64,000 nt of DNA from Vitreoscilla stercoraria DSM 513 (GCF_000382305.1 NZ_KB908025.1:62001-126000); one strand, 5' to 3'; positions 1 through 8,892 are shown, counted from the stretch's first letter. Program-made: numbers and translations. The notes: generated by a model from the letters alone, not told the origin.

Positions 1-1
1 T

Positions 2-787
2 CTAGCAGGCGGTGAAGTGGTGTATGTCAATTGTGAGGCGCCTAATTTCATGCCCGATTGGAAAACGATTGATACCGCGACATGGCAGCGCACGCAATTG
101 GTATTTGTGTGCAGTCCTGGCAATCCATCGGGCGCGGTGATGCAATTGGAAGATTGGCAAGAATTGTTTGCCTTGCAAGACCAATATGGTTTTGTGATTG
201 CTTCGGATGAATGTTATTCCGAGATTTATTTTGGCGACAATGCGCCTTTGGGCAGTTTACAGGCCGCTTCGATGTTGGGTCGTTCTTGGGATGATTTGGT
301 GATGTTCACCAGTTTGTCTAAGCGTTCTAATGTGCCTGGTTTGCGTTCGGGCTTTGTGGCGGGCGATGCCAAATGGATGGCGGCATTCTTGGAATACCGT
401 ACTTATCACGGCAGCGCGATGGGCATTTCTGTGCAACACGCAAGCATTGCTGCTTGGAACGATGAAAAACACGTTGAAGAAAACCGTGCTTTGTACCAAC
501 AAAAATTTGAGCAAGTGGTGGCTTTGTTACAGGACGCTTATGAAGTCAGCATTCCTGATGCTTCGTTTTATATCTGGTTAAAAGTACCTGATGGCGACGA
601 TGCTCGTTTTGCCCAACGCTTGTGGGCAGAACAAGCCGTACAAGTTCTACCAGGACATTTGTTGGCACGAGATACGGTTCATGGCAATCCTGGTGCAGGT
701 TATATCCGCATTGCTTTGGTCGCCAATGTGGATGAATGCGTAGAGGCAGCCAAACGTTTGCTTACATTTGCTCAATCCTTTGCGTGA
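2..787 (+). CDS. dapC: Succinyldiaminopimelate transaminase, C-terminal part
   Basis: Class I/II PLP-dependent aminotransferase of the DapC type, which makes N-succinyl-LL-2,6-diaminopimelate from the keto acid and glutamate in the lysine and peptidoglycan precursor pathway (cytoplasm). The frame is open from base 2, so the N-terminus lies outside the window; a GTG at 17 is not the real start. Visible are the CSPGNPSGA loop, the ASDECYSEIYF strand with the cofactor-binding Asp and Tyr, and the SLSKRSN motif whose Lys (bases 320-322) should carry PLP. The C-terminal small domain is complete, with GYIRIALV near the end. The last 26 bases overlap the convergent LysR gene. A perfect AAGCGTCCTGTAA word lies inside (527-539). 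DapC is preferred over a generic aspartate aminotransferase from the overall motif pattern. Confidence 0.85.
   Translation, partial: LAGGEVVYVNCEAPNFMPDWKTIDTATWQRTQLVFVCSPGNPSGAVMQLEDWQELFALQDQYGFVIASDECYSEIYFGDNAPLGSLQAASMLGRSWDDLVMFTSLSKRSNVPGLRSGFVAGDAKWMAAFLEYRTYHGSAMGISVQHASIAAWNDEKHVEENRALYQQKFEQVVALLQDAYEVSIPDASFYIWLKVPDGDDARFAQRLWAEQAVQVLPGHLLARDTVHGNPGAGYIRIALVANVDECVEAAKRLLTFAQSFA
527..539 (-). repeat. Uptake-sequence-like word inside dapC
   Basis: Exact copy of the 13-base word AAGCGTCCTGTAA on the minus strand. It is a single copy within coding sequence, encoding part of LLQDAYE, with no partner to form a hairpin. Confidence 0.7.
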
Positions 788-1649
788 CTTTGGCCAAAGT
801 GTGTTTCCAAGCTTCAATAATGGGATCTTGTTCTAAATCTATGGCATAGATAAAAGACAACATTTCAGTCAATTGAATTTCAGGCAAGCGCACAATCGCA
901 TCACGTTGAGCATGAACATCTAAATAATGACTCGGTAGCAATGCCACACCGTGACCTGCTTCAACCAAGTTTAATAAAGCGTACATATCATCGCATTGTA
1001 AGGCGGTAGTGGGAGTGACTTTCCATTGCCGCCAAATTTTTTGGGTAAAGCGGGTGAGGGCAGAGAATGCAGACAAGCTAATCCATGGCAATTGTTGCAT
1101 GGCTTTTTGGTTATTTTCAAAATGCCCCAACCATTTTTGAGCCATGACGACTTCAAATTTGAGTGGCATGATGTCGACGGTGTGCACATTGCGATAAGGA
1201 TTATCCCCTACAAAAAAACCACCCGTTAATTCTCTTTGTTTGACTTGATTCAAGATAATTCCGCTCAAACCCAAGCTGAAGCTTTGGTGAATGTGTGGAA
1301 ATTCGGTTTGCAATATCCCCACACATTCGGTCAAAAAAGGAACGGGTAACATTTGAATGATGCCGACTTTGGATTGCAGATGAAAATCATTTTTGATGCT
1401 TTGGGCAAAAGAATCTAGATGGTGCATTTGTTGTAACATGGTTTCGGCTCTAGGCAATAAAACTTTGCCTGCGCTGGTCAAACTCATGCCTTGGGCATTG
1501 CGATCGAAAAGCTGTACGTCTAAATTTTTTTCCAATGCCTTGATTTGGGCTGAAACAGCAGGTTGAGACAAATGCAAGGTTTCAGCTGCTTGCGTCAAAT
1601 TTTGTTGGTGTGCGACAGCCACAAAGCTTTTGAGTTGATTTAAATCCAC
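762..1649 (-). CDS. LysR-family transcriptional regulator
   Basis: A 295-residue LysR-type regulator. Residues 1-60 form the winged helix-turn-helix (MDLNQLKSFVAVAH, then LTQAAETLHLSQPAVSAQIKALE), followed by a linker helix and a substrate-binding domain with typical LysR length. The effector and targets cannot be read from sequence. It is convergent with dapC, overlapping its 3' end by 26 bases, and divergent from the DUF485-actP-acs group across a 300-base AT-rich gap. LysR genes often control the divergent neighbour, so regulation of acetate uptake is a reasonable guess but only inference. Confidence 0.85.
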   Translation of the reverse strand: MDLNQLKSFVAVAHQQNLTQAAETLHLSQPAVSAQIKALEKNLDVQLFDRNAQGMSLTSAGKVLLPRAETMLQQMHHLDSFAQSIKNDFHLQSKVGIIQMLPVPFLTECVGILQTEFPHIHQSFSLGLSGIILNQVKQRELTGGFFVGDNPYRNVHTVDIMPLKFEVVMAQKWLGHFENNQKAMQQLPWISLSAFSALTRFTQKIWRQWKVTPTTALQCDDMYALLNLVEAGHGVALLPSHYLDVHAQRDAIVRLPEIQLTEMLSFIYAIDLEQDPIIEAWKHTLAKVTQRIEQM

Positions 1650-1950
1650 AGCTTATTTCCCCTTACAGTGGTCAATGCTTCATTATGGAAAAGTTTTATG
1701 ATTTTTAACAAGAATTTTTTGTTTGTAAGTCTGATTTTTTGCGTTAGCACAAAAGAAATTAAAAAGATTTGGGGATTTTGAAAAAAATACCTCAGTGATT
1801 ATTTGTATTAAATGATTGAAAATAAACACTTATTGCGATGCATCATAATTTCAACAAATCCAAGCCATCCAAAAAAAAAATTATGCGCCATGTAAATCGG
1901 GCTTTACATTTCTCACTGTGCGAAACCAACCACGTACAAAGGAGAGAAAA
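1650..1950. other. AT-rich divergent intergenic region upstream of the acetate genes
   Basis: About 300 bases without a gene between the LysR gene and the DUF485 protein. It is AT-rich with several A and T tracts and should hold the promoters of both divergent units. I see no convincing -35/-10 pair with 16-18 base spacing; TTGAAA (1816-1821) and CATAAT (1844-1849) are 22 bases apart. The ribosome site of the next gene (AAAGGAG, about 1938) lies at its right end. Confidence 0.5.
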
Positions 1951-2337
1951 ATGGAGAAAAATATTGCACGGCAAGTGCTTGAAAATCCAAAGTTTCAAAA
2001 GATGGCCAAAACCAAGAGTATGTATTGCTGGAGTTATTCGGCTTTGATGTTTGTCATTTATGTGATTTTCATCATGTATATTGGCACGAGTCCTGAATCA
2101 TTTGGGACACCAGTTTCAGAAGGCAGTACCACTACTGTGGGTATTTATGTGGGTTTGTTTGTCATTTTATTTGCCATTGCTATTACGGGTGTGTATGTGC
2201 GTCAAGCCAATGGTCCACTAGAAGTGATTACACAAGATGTGGTGAGTGAAGTATTGAACAATACCAAAACCGATTCAGCTTCTAAAAATGCAGCCAGTGA
2301 TACTGATGCTGTGAATGCTGCGGCAAAGGAGGCATAA
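1951..2337 (+). CDS. DUF485 inner-membrane protein (YjcH-like)
   Basis: A 128-residue membrane protein of the DUF485 family, commonly encoded directly before the acetate permease ActP. Two hydrophobic segments (around residues 28-46 and 64-85) are separated by a short polar loop, with a charged N-terminus and an Ala/Asp/Thr-rich cytoplasmic tail. The start at 1951 (MEKNIARQV) is chosen because AAAGGAGAG sits just upstream; the frame extends to 1918 without a better ribosome site. The stop codon is followed immediately by the actP ATG, so the two are almost certainly co-translated. Its molecular role is unknown; an accessory function for the permease is inferred from the conserved pairing. Confidence 0.85.
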   Translation: MEKNIARQVLENPKFQKMAKTKSMYCWSYSALMFVIYVIFIMYIGTSPESFGTPVSEGSTTTVGIYVGLFVILFAIAITGVYVRQANGPLEVITQDVVSEVLNNTKTDSASKNAASDTDAVNAAAKEA

Positions 2338-4020
2338 ATGACTCAATATAAAAAATATGCATTGTATGGCTTGTTGGCGTTGACAGGGGCGTTTGCGCAA
2401 GCAGATGCCTTGACAGGGGAAGTCAAAAAACAATCGGTGAATATGTCTGCCATCATCATGTTTTTCATTTTCGTTGCGGCGACTTTGTACATCACATTTT
2501 GGGCAGCCAAGCAAAACAAATCGACCAAAGACTTTTATACCGCAGGTGGTGGTATCTCAGGCTTTAAAAATGGTTTGGCGATTGCCGGTGACTACATGTC
2601 AGCAGCTTCGTTCTTGGGTATTTCTGCGATGGTATATACCACAGGTTATGACGGTTTGATTTATTCAACTGGCTTCTTAGTGGGCTGGCCTATCGTCTTG
2701 TTTTTGATTGCTGAGCGTTTGCGCAATTTGGGTAAATACACTTTTGCTGACGTAGCTGCTTACCGCTTAAAACAAAAACCTGTGCGCTTGTTCGCTGCCT
2801 CAGGCACTTTGTTGGTAGTCATCATTTACTTGATTGCTCAGATGGTTGGCGCAGGCAAATTGATCCAATTGTTGTTCGGTTTGGATTACATGTATGCGGT
2901 AATGATTGTGGGCGTGTTGATGGTGATGTATGTATTGTTCGGTGGTATGTTGGCAACGACATGGGTACAAATCATCAAAGCAGTGATGTTATTGTCTGGT
3001 GCAACGTTCATGGCTTTGATGGTTTTGAAAGTCGCCAATTTTAGCCCAGAAGTAATGTTCACTGAAGCGGTTGCAGTACATCCTAAAGGTGACGACATCA
3101 TGTCTCCGGGTGGTTTGGTGAAAAACCCAATCGACGCTTTGTCTTTAGGCTTGGCTTTGATGTTCGGTACGGCTGGTTTGCCACACATCTTGATGCGCTT
3201 CTTTACCGTTAAAGATGCCAAACAAGCGCGTAAATCTGTTTTTGTTGCAACGGGTTTCATCGGTTACTTCTACATTTTAACATTCATCATCGGTTTTGGC
3301 GCGATCATGTTTTTGACCAAAAACCCGAACTTCTTTGAAGAAATCACCAAAGACGGTGCACCTGTGATGCAAATGATTGGTGGTACCAACATGGCGGCGG
3401 TACATTTGTCTCAAGCTGTGGGTGGTGACTTGTTCATGGGCTTCATTTCTGCGGTGGCGTTTGCAACAATTTTGGCGGTAGTTGCAGGTTTGACTTTGTC
3501 AGGTGCTTCTGCTGTGAGCCATGACTTGTATGCAACTGTGATTAAAAAAGGTCAAGCCACTCAAGCGGAAGAATTGAAAATGTCTCGTTTGACCACTTTG
3601 GTATTGGGTGTGTTGGCGATTTTCTTGGGCATTGCTTTTGAAAACCAAAACGTGGCTTACATGGTGGGCTTGGCGTTTGCCTTGGCAGCTTCAGGTAACT
3701 TCCCAATCTTGGTGTTGTCAATGTTCTGGAAAGGCTTGACCACTCGTGGTGCGGTTGTTGGTGGTTTCTCAGGTTTGTTGGTTGCCGCTTTGTTGATCGT
3801 GTTGGGACCAACTGTATGGGTATCTGTGTTGCACCATGATGCACCAATTTTCCCTTACGGTAACCCTGCTATCTTCACCATTCCATTGGCATTCATCATG
3901 GCTTGGATTGTGTCTGTGACGGATAACTCAGCTCAAGCAGTACAAGACCGTGCAGGCTTTGAAGCACAATATGTACGTTCAATGACGGGTATCGGTATCA
4001 CGGATGCTTCAGATCATTAA
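2338..4020 (+). CDS. actP: Cation/acetate symporter
   Basis: A 560-residue sodium:solute symporter family protein of the ActP type, which imports acetate and other short monocarboxylates with a cation. It begins with a signal-like hydrophobic segment ending near AFAQADA, as in ActP proteins, followed by about a dozen transmembrane helices. Family motifs include TKDFYTAGGGISGFKNGLAIAGDYMS in two parts near residues 60-85 and GTAGLPHILMRFFTV near residue 280. AAGGAGG overlaps the end of the preceding gene and serves the ATG at 2338. Acs follows after a 92-base gap holding an inverted-repeat hairpin, so uptake and activation of acetate are encoded together. Confidence 0.95.
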   Translation: MTQYKKYALYGLLALTGAFAQADALTGEVKKQSVNMSAIIMFFIFVAATLYITFWAAKQNKSTKDFYTAGGGISGFKNGLAIAGDYMSAASFLGISAMVYTTGYDGLIYSTGFLVGWPIVLFLIAERLRNLGKYTFADVAAYRLKQKPVRLFAASGTLLVVIIYLIAQMVGAGKLIQLLFGLDYMYAVMIVGVLMVMYVLFGGMLATTWVQIIKAVMLLSGATFMALMVLKVANFSPEVMFTEAVAVHPKGDDIMSPGGLVKNPIDALSLGLALMFGTAGLPHILMRFFTVKDAKQARKSVFVATGFIGYFYILTFIIGFGAIMFLTKNPNFFEEITKDGAPVMQMIGGTNMAAVHLSQAVGGDLFMGFISAVAFATILAVVAGLTLSGASAVSHDLYATVIKKGQATQAEELKMSRLTTLVLGVLAIFLGIAFENQNVAYMVGLAFALAASGNFPILVLSMFWKGLTTRGAVVGGFSGLLVAALLIVLGPTVWVSVLHHDAPIFPYGNPAIFTIPLAFIMAWIVSVTDNSAQAVQDRAGFEAQYVRSMTGIGITDASDH

Positions 4021-4051
4021 AAAAGATGGTTATTAATTGGCAGTAAATAGG

Positions 4052-4079
4052 TTCAGGACGGCTAACACAGCGTCCTGAA
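4052..4079 (+). repeat. Inverted repeat between actP and acs
   Basis: TTCAGGACG and CGTCCTGAA form a 9-base stem around a 10-base loop. The arms are a variant of the window-wide repeat word (CTGAA instead of CTGTAA). No T run follows, so it is less likely to be a full terminator and may instead be an mRNA-stabilising or attenuating hairpin between the two cistrons. Confidence 0.6.
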
Positions 4080-4112
4080 ACAAAATAAGAAAATGCAACG
4101 GAGAATCAAATC

Positions 4113-6077
4113 ATGGCAGCAATCGAATCGGTATTAAAAGAAAATCGTGTGTTTGAACCATCAGAAGCGTTTCAAAGCACCGCTAATGTGAGTGGCATGG
4201 CCGCTTACAACGCTTTGTGTGAGAAAGCCAACCAAGACTACGAAGGTTTTTGGGGCGATTTGGCACAAGAGATGATTACTTGGAAAAAGCCATTTACACA
4301 AGTTTTAGATGAAAGCAATGCGCCATTTTACAAATGGTTTGCTGATGGTGATTTGAATATTTCTTACAATTGCTTGGATCGTCATTTGGCTGACAAAGCC
4401 AATAAAACGGCCATTATTTATGAAAAAGACGATGGTTCTTCTGAAAACATCACTTACCAACAATTGTATGAGCGTGTGTGTCAGTTTGCCAATGGTTTGA
4501 AATCTTTGGGCGTGGGCAAAGGCGATCGCGTGATTATTTACATGCCGATGGTTCCAGATGCTGTGGTGGCGATGCAAGCGTGTGCGCGCATTGGTGCGAT
4601 TCATTCTGTGGTGTTTGGTGGTTTCTCAGCAGGTGCGGTCAAAGACCGTGTACAGGACGCTGCTGCCAAAATCATCATCACTGCCAATGAAAGCGTTCGT
4701 GGCGGTAAAAGTGCCCCATTGAAAGTGACCGTAGATGAAGCTTTGAAAGATGGCGATTGCCCAAGCATTGAAAAAGTGATTGTGTTTGCCCGCACTGACA
4801 AAGAAGTGGCGTTTGACGCGGCACGCGATATTTGGTGGCACGATTTGATTGCCAATCAGGCCAGCGAATGTGAACCTGAATGGATGAATGCAGAAGATAC
4901 TTTGTTTGTTTTGTACACCTCAGGCAGTACGGGCAAACCAAAAGGCGTACAACACAGTATTGCAGGTTATTTATTGGGCGCGATGTTGTCTTTGAAATGG
5001 GTTTTTGACCACAAACCAGACGATGTATTCTGGTGTACGGCTGACGTAGGTTGGATTACCGGTCACACTTACATTGCTTATGGTCCTTTGGCTTGGGGCG
5101 CGACACAAATCGTGTTTGAAGGTGTGCCAACTTATCCTAATGCAGGCCGCTTCTGGGAAGGCGTAGAAAAACACAAAGTGACCACATTCTACACCGCACC
5201 AACCGCGATTCGTTCATTGATTAAATTGGGTGCAGATTTGCCTAATCAATACGATTTGTCTAGCTTGCGTTTGTTGGGTTCTGTGGGTGAGCCTATCAAT
5301 CCTGAAGCGTGGATGTGGTATTACGAAACTGTTGGTCGCAGCGAGTGCCCGATTGTGGATACGTGGTGGCAGACAGAAACAGGCTCTAACATGATTGCGC
5401 CTTTGCCTGGTGCGGTTGCCATCAAACCAGGTTCTTGTACTTTGCCATTGCCGGGCATTATGGTAGACATTGTGGATGAATCAGGTGCATCGGTTGACCA
5501 AAGCAACGGTGGTTTCTTGGTCATCAAACGTCCATTCCCATCTTTGTTGCGCACGGTTTGGGGCGATGATGAACGCTTTAAAAGTACGTATTTCCCAGAA
5601 GAATTGGGCGGTAATTTGTATTTGGCAGGCGACTCGGCACACCGTGATGAAAACGGTTATGTATGGATTATGGGTCGTATTGACGATGTATTGAATGTTT
5701 CAGGTCACCGTTTGGGTACGATGGAAATCGAATCGGCTTTGGTAGCCAATCCATTGGTAGCAGAAGCTGCGGTGGTGGGCAAGCCACACGATGTCAAAGG
5801 CGAAGCGGTGGTGGCGTTTGTGATTTTGAAAGGCGATCGTCCAGAAGGTGAAGATGCCAAACGCATTGCGCAAGAGTTGAAGAGCTGGGTGGCGCATGAA
5901 ATTGGCAAAATCGCACAACCTGATGACATTCGTTTTGGCGACAATTTGCCGAAAACCCGCTCAGGCAAAATCATGCGTCGTTTGTTGCGCACTTTGGCCA
6001 AAGGCGAAGAAATCACCGCCGATACTTCTACTTTGGAAAACCCACAAGTTTTGGAACAATTAAAACAAAGCGTGTGA
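4113..6077 (+). CDS. acs: Acetyl-CoA synthetase
   Basis: A 654-residue AMP-forming acetate-CoA ligase, close to the usual length of about 650. It converts acetate, ATP and CoA to acetyl-CoA via acetyl-AMP in the cytoplasm. The adenylate-forming core has YTSGSTGKPKG at about residues 267-277 and the DTWWQTETG segment; the C-terminal domain has SGKIMRRLLR with the acylation-target Lys at residue 619, the site acetylated by Pat-type enzymes in homologues. Start ATG 4113 follows GGAG at about 4101. It lies downstream of actP and is closed by the hairpin at 6098, suggesting an acetate-scavenging unit. Symbol and function are secure. Confidence 0.97.
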   Translation: MAAIESVLKENRVFEPSEAFQSTANVSGMAAYNALCEKANQDYEGFWGDLAQEMITWKKPFTQVLDESNAPFYKWFADGDLNISYNCLDRHLADKANKTAIIYEKDDGSSENITYQQLYERVCQFANGLKSLGVGKGDRVIIYMPMVPDAVVAMQACARIGAIHSVVFGGFSAGAVKDRVQDAAAKIIITANESVRGGKSAPLKVTVDEALKDGDCPSIEKVIVFARTDKEVAFDAARDIWWHDLIANQASECEPEWMNAEDTLFVLYTSGSTGKPKGVQHSIAGYLLGAMLSLKWVFDHKPDDVFWCTADVGWITGHTYIAYGPLAWGATQIVFEGVPTYPNAGRFWEGVEKHKVTTFYTAPTAIRSLIKLGADLPNQYDLSSLRLLGSVGEPINPEAWMWYYETVGRSECPIVDTWWQTETGSNMIAPLPGAVAIKPGSCTLPLPGIMVDIVDESGASVDQSNGGFLVIKRPFPSLLRTVWGDDERFKSTYFPEELGGNLYLAGDSAHRDENGYVWIMGRIDDVLNVSGHRLGTMEIESALVANPLVAEAAVVGKPHDVKGEAVVAFVILKGDRPEGEDAKRIAQELKSWVAHEIGKIAQPDDIRFGDNLPKTRSGKIMRRLLRTLAKGEEITADTSTLENPQVLEQLKQSV

Positions 6078-6097
6078 TGGCTTGTTAAAAGCAATTT

Positions 6098-6132
6098 AAG
6101 CGTCCTGTAAAATTGACAGGACGCTTTTTTTA
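6098..6132 (+). terminator. Repeat-pair terminator after acs
   Basis: An 11-base stem (AAGCGTCCTGT with ACAGGACGCTT, 6098-6108 and 6116-6126) with a 7-base loop is followed by a run of seven T. It is a good intrinsic terminator built from two head-to-head copies of the repeat word. Confidence 0.9.
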
Positions 6133-6186
6133 TTTTATTCAATATTTATGATATATGTATAGAATAACCATCATGAAATAGAATCC

Positions 6187-6954
6187 ATGGGTAAAATTTT
6201 AACTGAACACATTCATTTGGCGTATGAGTTAGGGAAAAAAGTATTTTCAAAATACATGACTTTGACACAAGCTGCTAGTGAGTTGGTTCATATTGGTATG
6301 AATAAAAAATCGGCTGAAATGTATGTGACATTTTATTTGTGTTTGCGACGTGGCTCGGTTGCGACAAGAGATATTAATTTAGAAGCATTGAATTATTTTT
6401 TAAATAGGATTTTACAAGAAGAAACTACGGAAAATTTTGCCGTGGCAATGAAAAGTTTTAAAAGCCATATTGATTGGTATGAAAATGAGTTTTAAAAGCC
6501 GGTAATAGGACGATTAAAAATTTACCGCCAATTTGAAGCTTATTTGCCTCAGCCGACTATTTTGTATTTTGATGAACAAGACTCATCGGTGTCATCAGAA
6601 CCACCAGAGGTGCTTTATCTAGAAGGTGCTCGCAAAACCATCACCGTCAACGCTTATGAGCGCCATTCCAAAGCCCGCCAAGCTTGTTTGGATCATTATG
6701 GTTATCAATGCCAAGTTTGTGGTTTTGATTTTGAACGGCAATATGGTGCGATTGGCAAAAACTTTATTCATGTTCATCATCGTGAAGATTTGGCGTGTAT
6801 TGAGGCCGAATACCAAGTCAATCCGATGGTAGATTTGGTACCTGTTTGTCCTAATTGTCATGCCATGTTGCATCAAAAAAAGCCTGCATATTCCATTGAT
6901 GAATTGAAAGTCATATTGAAACAGCATGATTCAATGGCAAACTTATCTGAATGA
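6187..6954 (+). pseudogene. HNH endonuclease gene interrupted by one in-frame TAA
   Basis: Two open segments in the same frame (6187-6495 and 6496-6954) are separated by a single TAA at 6493-6495. Read through, they give one protein of about 255 residues: an N-terminal helical segment of about 102 residues ending DWYENEF, then, after the stop, KPVIGRLKIYRQFEAYL and a C-terminal HNH nuclease domain. The HNH domain shows QCQVCGFDF, FIHVHHRED and VPVCPNCHAMLH, that is the paired zinc Cys and catalytic His residues of McrA-like nucleases. The codon context (TTT TAA AAG) suggests an A-to-T change from AAA. The only initiation option for the second half is a TTG at 6544 without a ribosome site. It could be a recent pseudogene, a readthrough gene, or a sequencing error. 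Flanked on both sides by repeat-pair hairpins. Confidence 0.75.
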
Positions 6955-6955
6955 T

Positions 6956-6984
6956 AAGCGTCCTGTAATGTTTACAGGACGCTT
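6956..6984. terminator. Repeat-pair hairpin between HNH and TPR genes
   Basis: A 13-base perfect stem (AAGCGTCCTGTAA and its complement) with a 3-base loop lies 2 bases after the HNH stop. It has no long T run, so termination is probable but weaker, and it can serve both convergent genes. Confidence 0.75.
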
Positions 6985-7038
6985 GCTAGGTTGAACTATA
7001 TATAAAATGGGTATGTAAATTGAATGAGTTAGCATGGA

Positions 7039-7542
7039 TTAACAATTGGGTATTTGTTTTAAAAACTTCAAGCTCAATTGCGTATTTTCATGTTGTTGTC
7101 CCAATACTTTTAAGCGTCCTGAATAAGCTTGTTGCATGTGTTCACATGCTAATTTGTTTTGATTGCCCGACAATAAAATCACTGCCAAATTGTGCCTGCT
7201 CAATAAGGTCAATGCATCAAGCATTCCTAAATATTGCTCTCGTAAGGACAAAGCTTCGCTCAAAGCGTAATAAGCGTCCTGTAAATTTCTTTGATGCATG
7301 TATGCCACACCCAAATTATTCAAAGTAGCCGCCCGATTGATTTGGGTTTTGGCATCGGTAGCAGTCAAATCAGGTAAAGCTTGTTGGTACAAACTGATGG
7401 CTTGCTGGTATTGACCTTGTTGTGCCAACGCAAAGCCTTGATTGTTCAAATGGACACCGCGTTGTTGATTGGGTGAGGCGATGCTCAATGGAAGGAAACA
7501 CAGCATCATTAAAATCAATATGGTATGGTTTTTAATATTCAT
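7039..7542 (-). CDS. Secreted TPR-repeat protein
   Basis: A 167-residue protein with a signal peptide (MNIKNHTILILMMLCFLPLS, cleavage likely after SIA) followed by three to four tetratricopeptide repeats: NNQGFALAQQGQYQQAISLYQQAL, then NLGVAYMHQRNLQDAYYALSEAL, then a degenerate third unit. TPRs mediate protein-protein contacts, and the leader places it in the periplasm. The start at 7542 is chosen for the leader; the frame is open up to 7617. Convergent with the HNH gene and divergent from the hydrolase gene. Two copies of the repeat word fall inside (7112-7123 and 7272-7284). No specific function can be assigned. Confidence 0.7.
   Translation of the reverse strand: MNIKNHTILILMMLCFLPLSIASPNQQRGVHLNNQGFALAQQGQYQQAISLYQQALPDLTATDAKTQINRAATLNNLGVAYMHQRNLQDAYYALSEALSLREQYLGMLDALTLLSRHNLAVILLSGNQNKLACEHMQQAYSGRLKVLGQQHENTQLSLKFLKQIPNC
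7112..7123 (+). repeat. Uptake-sequence-like word, CTGAA form
   Basis: AAGCGTCCTGAA inside the TPR gene, antisense to its coding strand; single copy without a hairpin partner. Confidence 0.55.
7272..7284 (+). repeat. Uptake-sequence-like word inside TPR gene
   Basis: Exact AAGCGTCCTGTAA on the strand opposite to the TPR coding strand; single copy. Confidence 0.65.
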
Positions 7543-7672
7543 GGCATATTCCAAATGATTTATAAGAGTCGTTAAAAATTTTGAATCTGTGTATCTTAAT
7601 ACATATAGATTAATCAAACAGCTTGTCCGATGATTGGTTTAAACCATCCCTGATATTTTTAGAGACGAATGC

Positions 7673-8479
7673 ATGCAATCCAAAATTTACTTCGCCCACG
7701 CCAATGGCATTCCTGCTGCGGTATATCAAAGTCTGTGGCAATGTTTACAGGACACGTATCAAGTGTCTTATTTGCCGATAGTGGGCATGAATGCGGCATA
7801 TCCTGTGAGCTTGCATTGGGAGGCTTTGGTGGATGAGGTTTTGGAAGACATGCAGCAAAGATATGGAAACGAAGCTGTGATTGGAGTGGGGCATTCGTTT
7901 GGGGCTTTGTTGTTGTGGCGTTGTGCTTTCAAGCGTCCTGAAAGGTTTACGCAATTGGTGTTAATGGATCCGCCGATTATGATGGGTATGCGTGCGATGG
8001 TGTTTGAGCCGTTGCAGTATTTTAAATTGAAAATGGCCGACAAATTTTCGCCAGCTGGTGTGACTTTGCGGCGGCGGGATACATGGCAGCATCGGGACGA
8101 GGCGTATCAATCTTTGCGCCACAATCGCTTGTTTCAACATTTTGAAGAGGCTTGTTTTGCCGATTATATGCAACATGGTTTGGTGGCGACTGGTGTCGAT
8201 GAGACGGTGACTTTGCGCATTCCCAAGCGGCTTGAAGCAGAAATTTTTCGGCAATTTCCTGTGTATTGGTGGCGCAAACCTTCTGTGGCATTGAATCTGC
8301 CAGTACATTTGTTGGCGGCAAGTGGTGGTTTGTTTTACCAACAAGGGCACACGACGGCATTCACACGCAAATTTGGCATCCAGCAAACTGTGGTGCAAGG
8401 TGGGCACATGTTTCCGTTAGAGCAAGTGGCGCACACGGCAGATTTGTTGCGACAAATTTTATGCCAAAAATCTGCATGA
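7673..8479 (+). CDS. Alpha/beta-hydrolase fold protein
   Basis: A 268-residue alpha/beta hydrolase. The N-terminal strand IYFAHANGIPAAVY carries the oxyanion-loop region, the nucleophile elbow is GVGHSFG with Ser75, an Asp follows in LVLMDPP, and a C-terminal GGHMFPLE provides the likely catalytic His. This is a complete Ser/Asp/His set. No signal peptide is seen, so it is probably cytoplasmic. Substrate unknown; the family includes esterases, lipases and C-C hydrolases. The gene stands alone, divergent from the TPR gene, and is followed by a repeat-pair hairpin. The repeat word (CTGAA form) occurs at 7931-7942. Confidence 0.8.
   Translation: MQSKIYFAHANGIPAAVYQSLWQCLQDTYQVSYLPIVGMNAAYPVSLHWEALVDEVLEDMQQRYGNEAVIGVGHSFGALLLWRCAFKRPERFTQLVLMDPPIMMGMRAMVFEPLQYFKLKMADKFSPAGVTLRRRDTWQHRDEAYQSLRHNRLFQHFEEACFADYMQHGLVATGVDETVTLRIPKRLEAEIFRQFPVYWWRKPSVALNLPVHLLAASGGLFYQQGHTTAFTRKFGIQQTVVQGGHMFPLEQVAHTADLLRQILCQKSA
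7931..7942 (+). repeat. Uptake-sequence-like word, CTGAA form
   Basis: AAGCGTCCTGAA within the hydrolase gene, reading KRPER in the coding frame; single copy. Confidence 0.5.
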
Positions 8480-8570
8480 ATGAGTGGGGACGGTTGGGAT
8501 GATAGTGTTTTGTCATCATCAAAAAGGATGAAAATGTGTTTGGATGAAAATGGATATTGATTTCCAATAA

Positions 8571-8599
8571 AAGCGTCCTGTAAACCTTACAGGACGCTT
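8571..8599. terminator. Repeat-pair hairpin after hydrolase gene
   Basis: A 13-base perfect inverted repeat of AAGCGTCCTGTAA with a 3-base spacer, followed by TTT. Lies about 90 bases after the hydrolase stop. Confidence 0.75.
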
Positions 8600-8745
8600 T
8601 CGTCATGCATATCAATTAATCCATAGACATTATATTGCTATCTTTAGTCTTCAACATTCAGGTCAATGGCGCATTAACAGCATTTATTCAGGTTTAATTG
8701 TGGCTGTTAAACGATGAAGCCAGAAGCATTTTCGCTAAAAAATGA

Positions 8746-8892
8746 CATTTCGTGAAATGAAGATGTCTTCTGAAAACATACATGCAAAACCAATATTTTT
8801 ATTCTATCAGATGGCGATGTGAGCAGCGAATTTGCTGCTCGTACAGTTTCAAATGAAAAAATCGTATCAGGTGTTTTCATTTGAAACTGCAA
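8746..8892. repeat. Cluster of hairpins beside the phnA-type gene
   Basis: Three inverted repeats sit in about 150 bases: CATTTC-GT-GAAATG (8746-8759), GAGCAGC-6-GCTGCTC (8821-8840), and a long one, CAGTTTCAAATGAAAA with its complement (about 8845-8860 and 8875-8890). The last directly abuts the stop codon of the minus-strand zinc-ribbon gene and could terminate it. The whole gap 8600-8892 has no gene. Confidence 0.6.

Noticed and set aside
762..787. Overlap of dapC and the LysR gene as evidence of a frame error
   Set aside because: Both proteins end normally for their families; a short convergent overlap is common in compact genomes.
5705..6142. Long open frames antisense to acs and to other well-conserved genes such as putA and rarA
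   Set aside because: They are mirror frames of conserved coding sequence, have no ribosome sites and show no family motifs.
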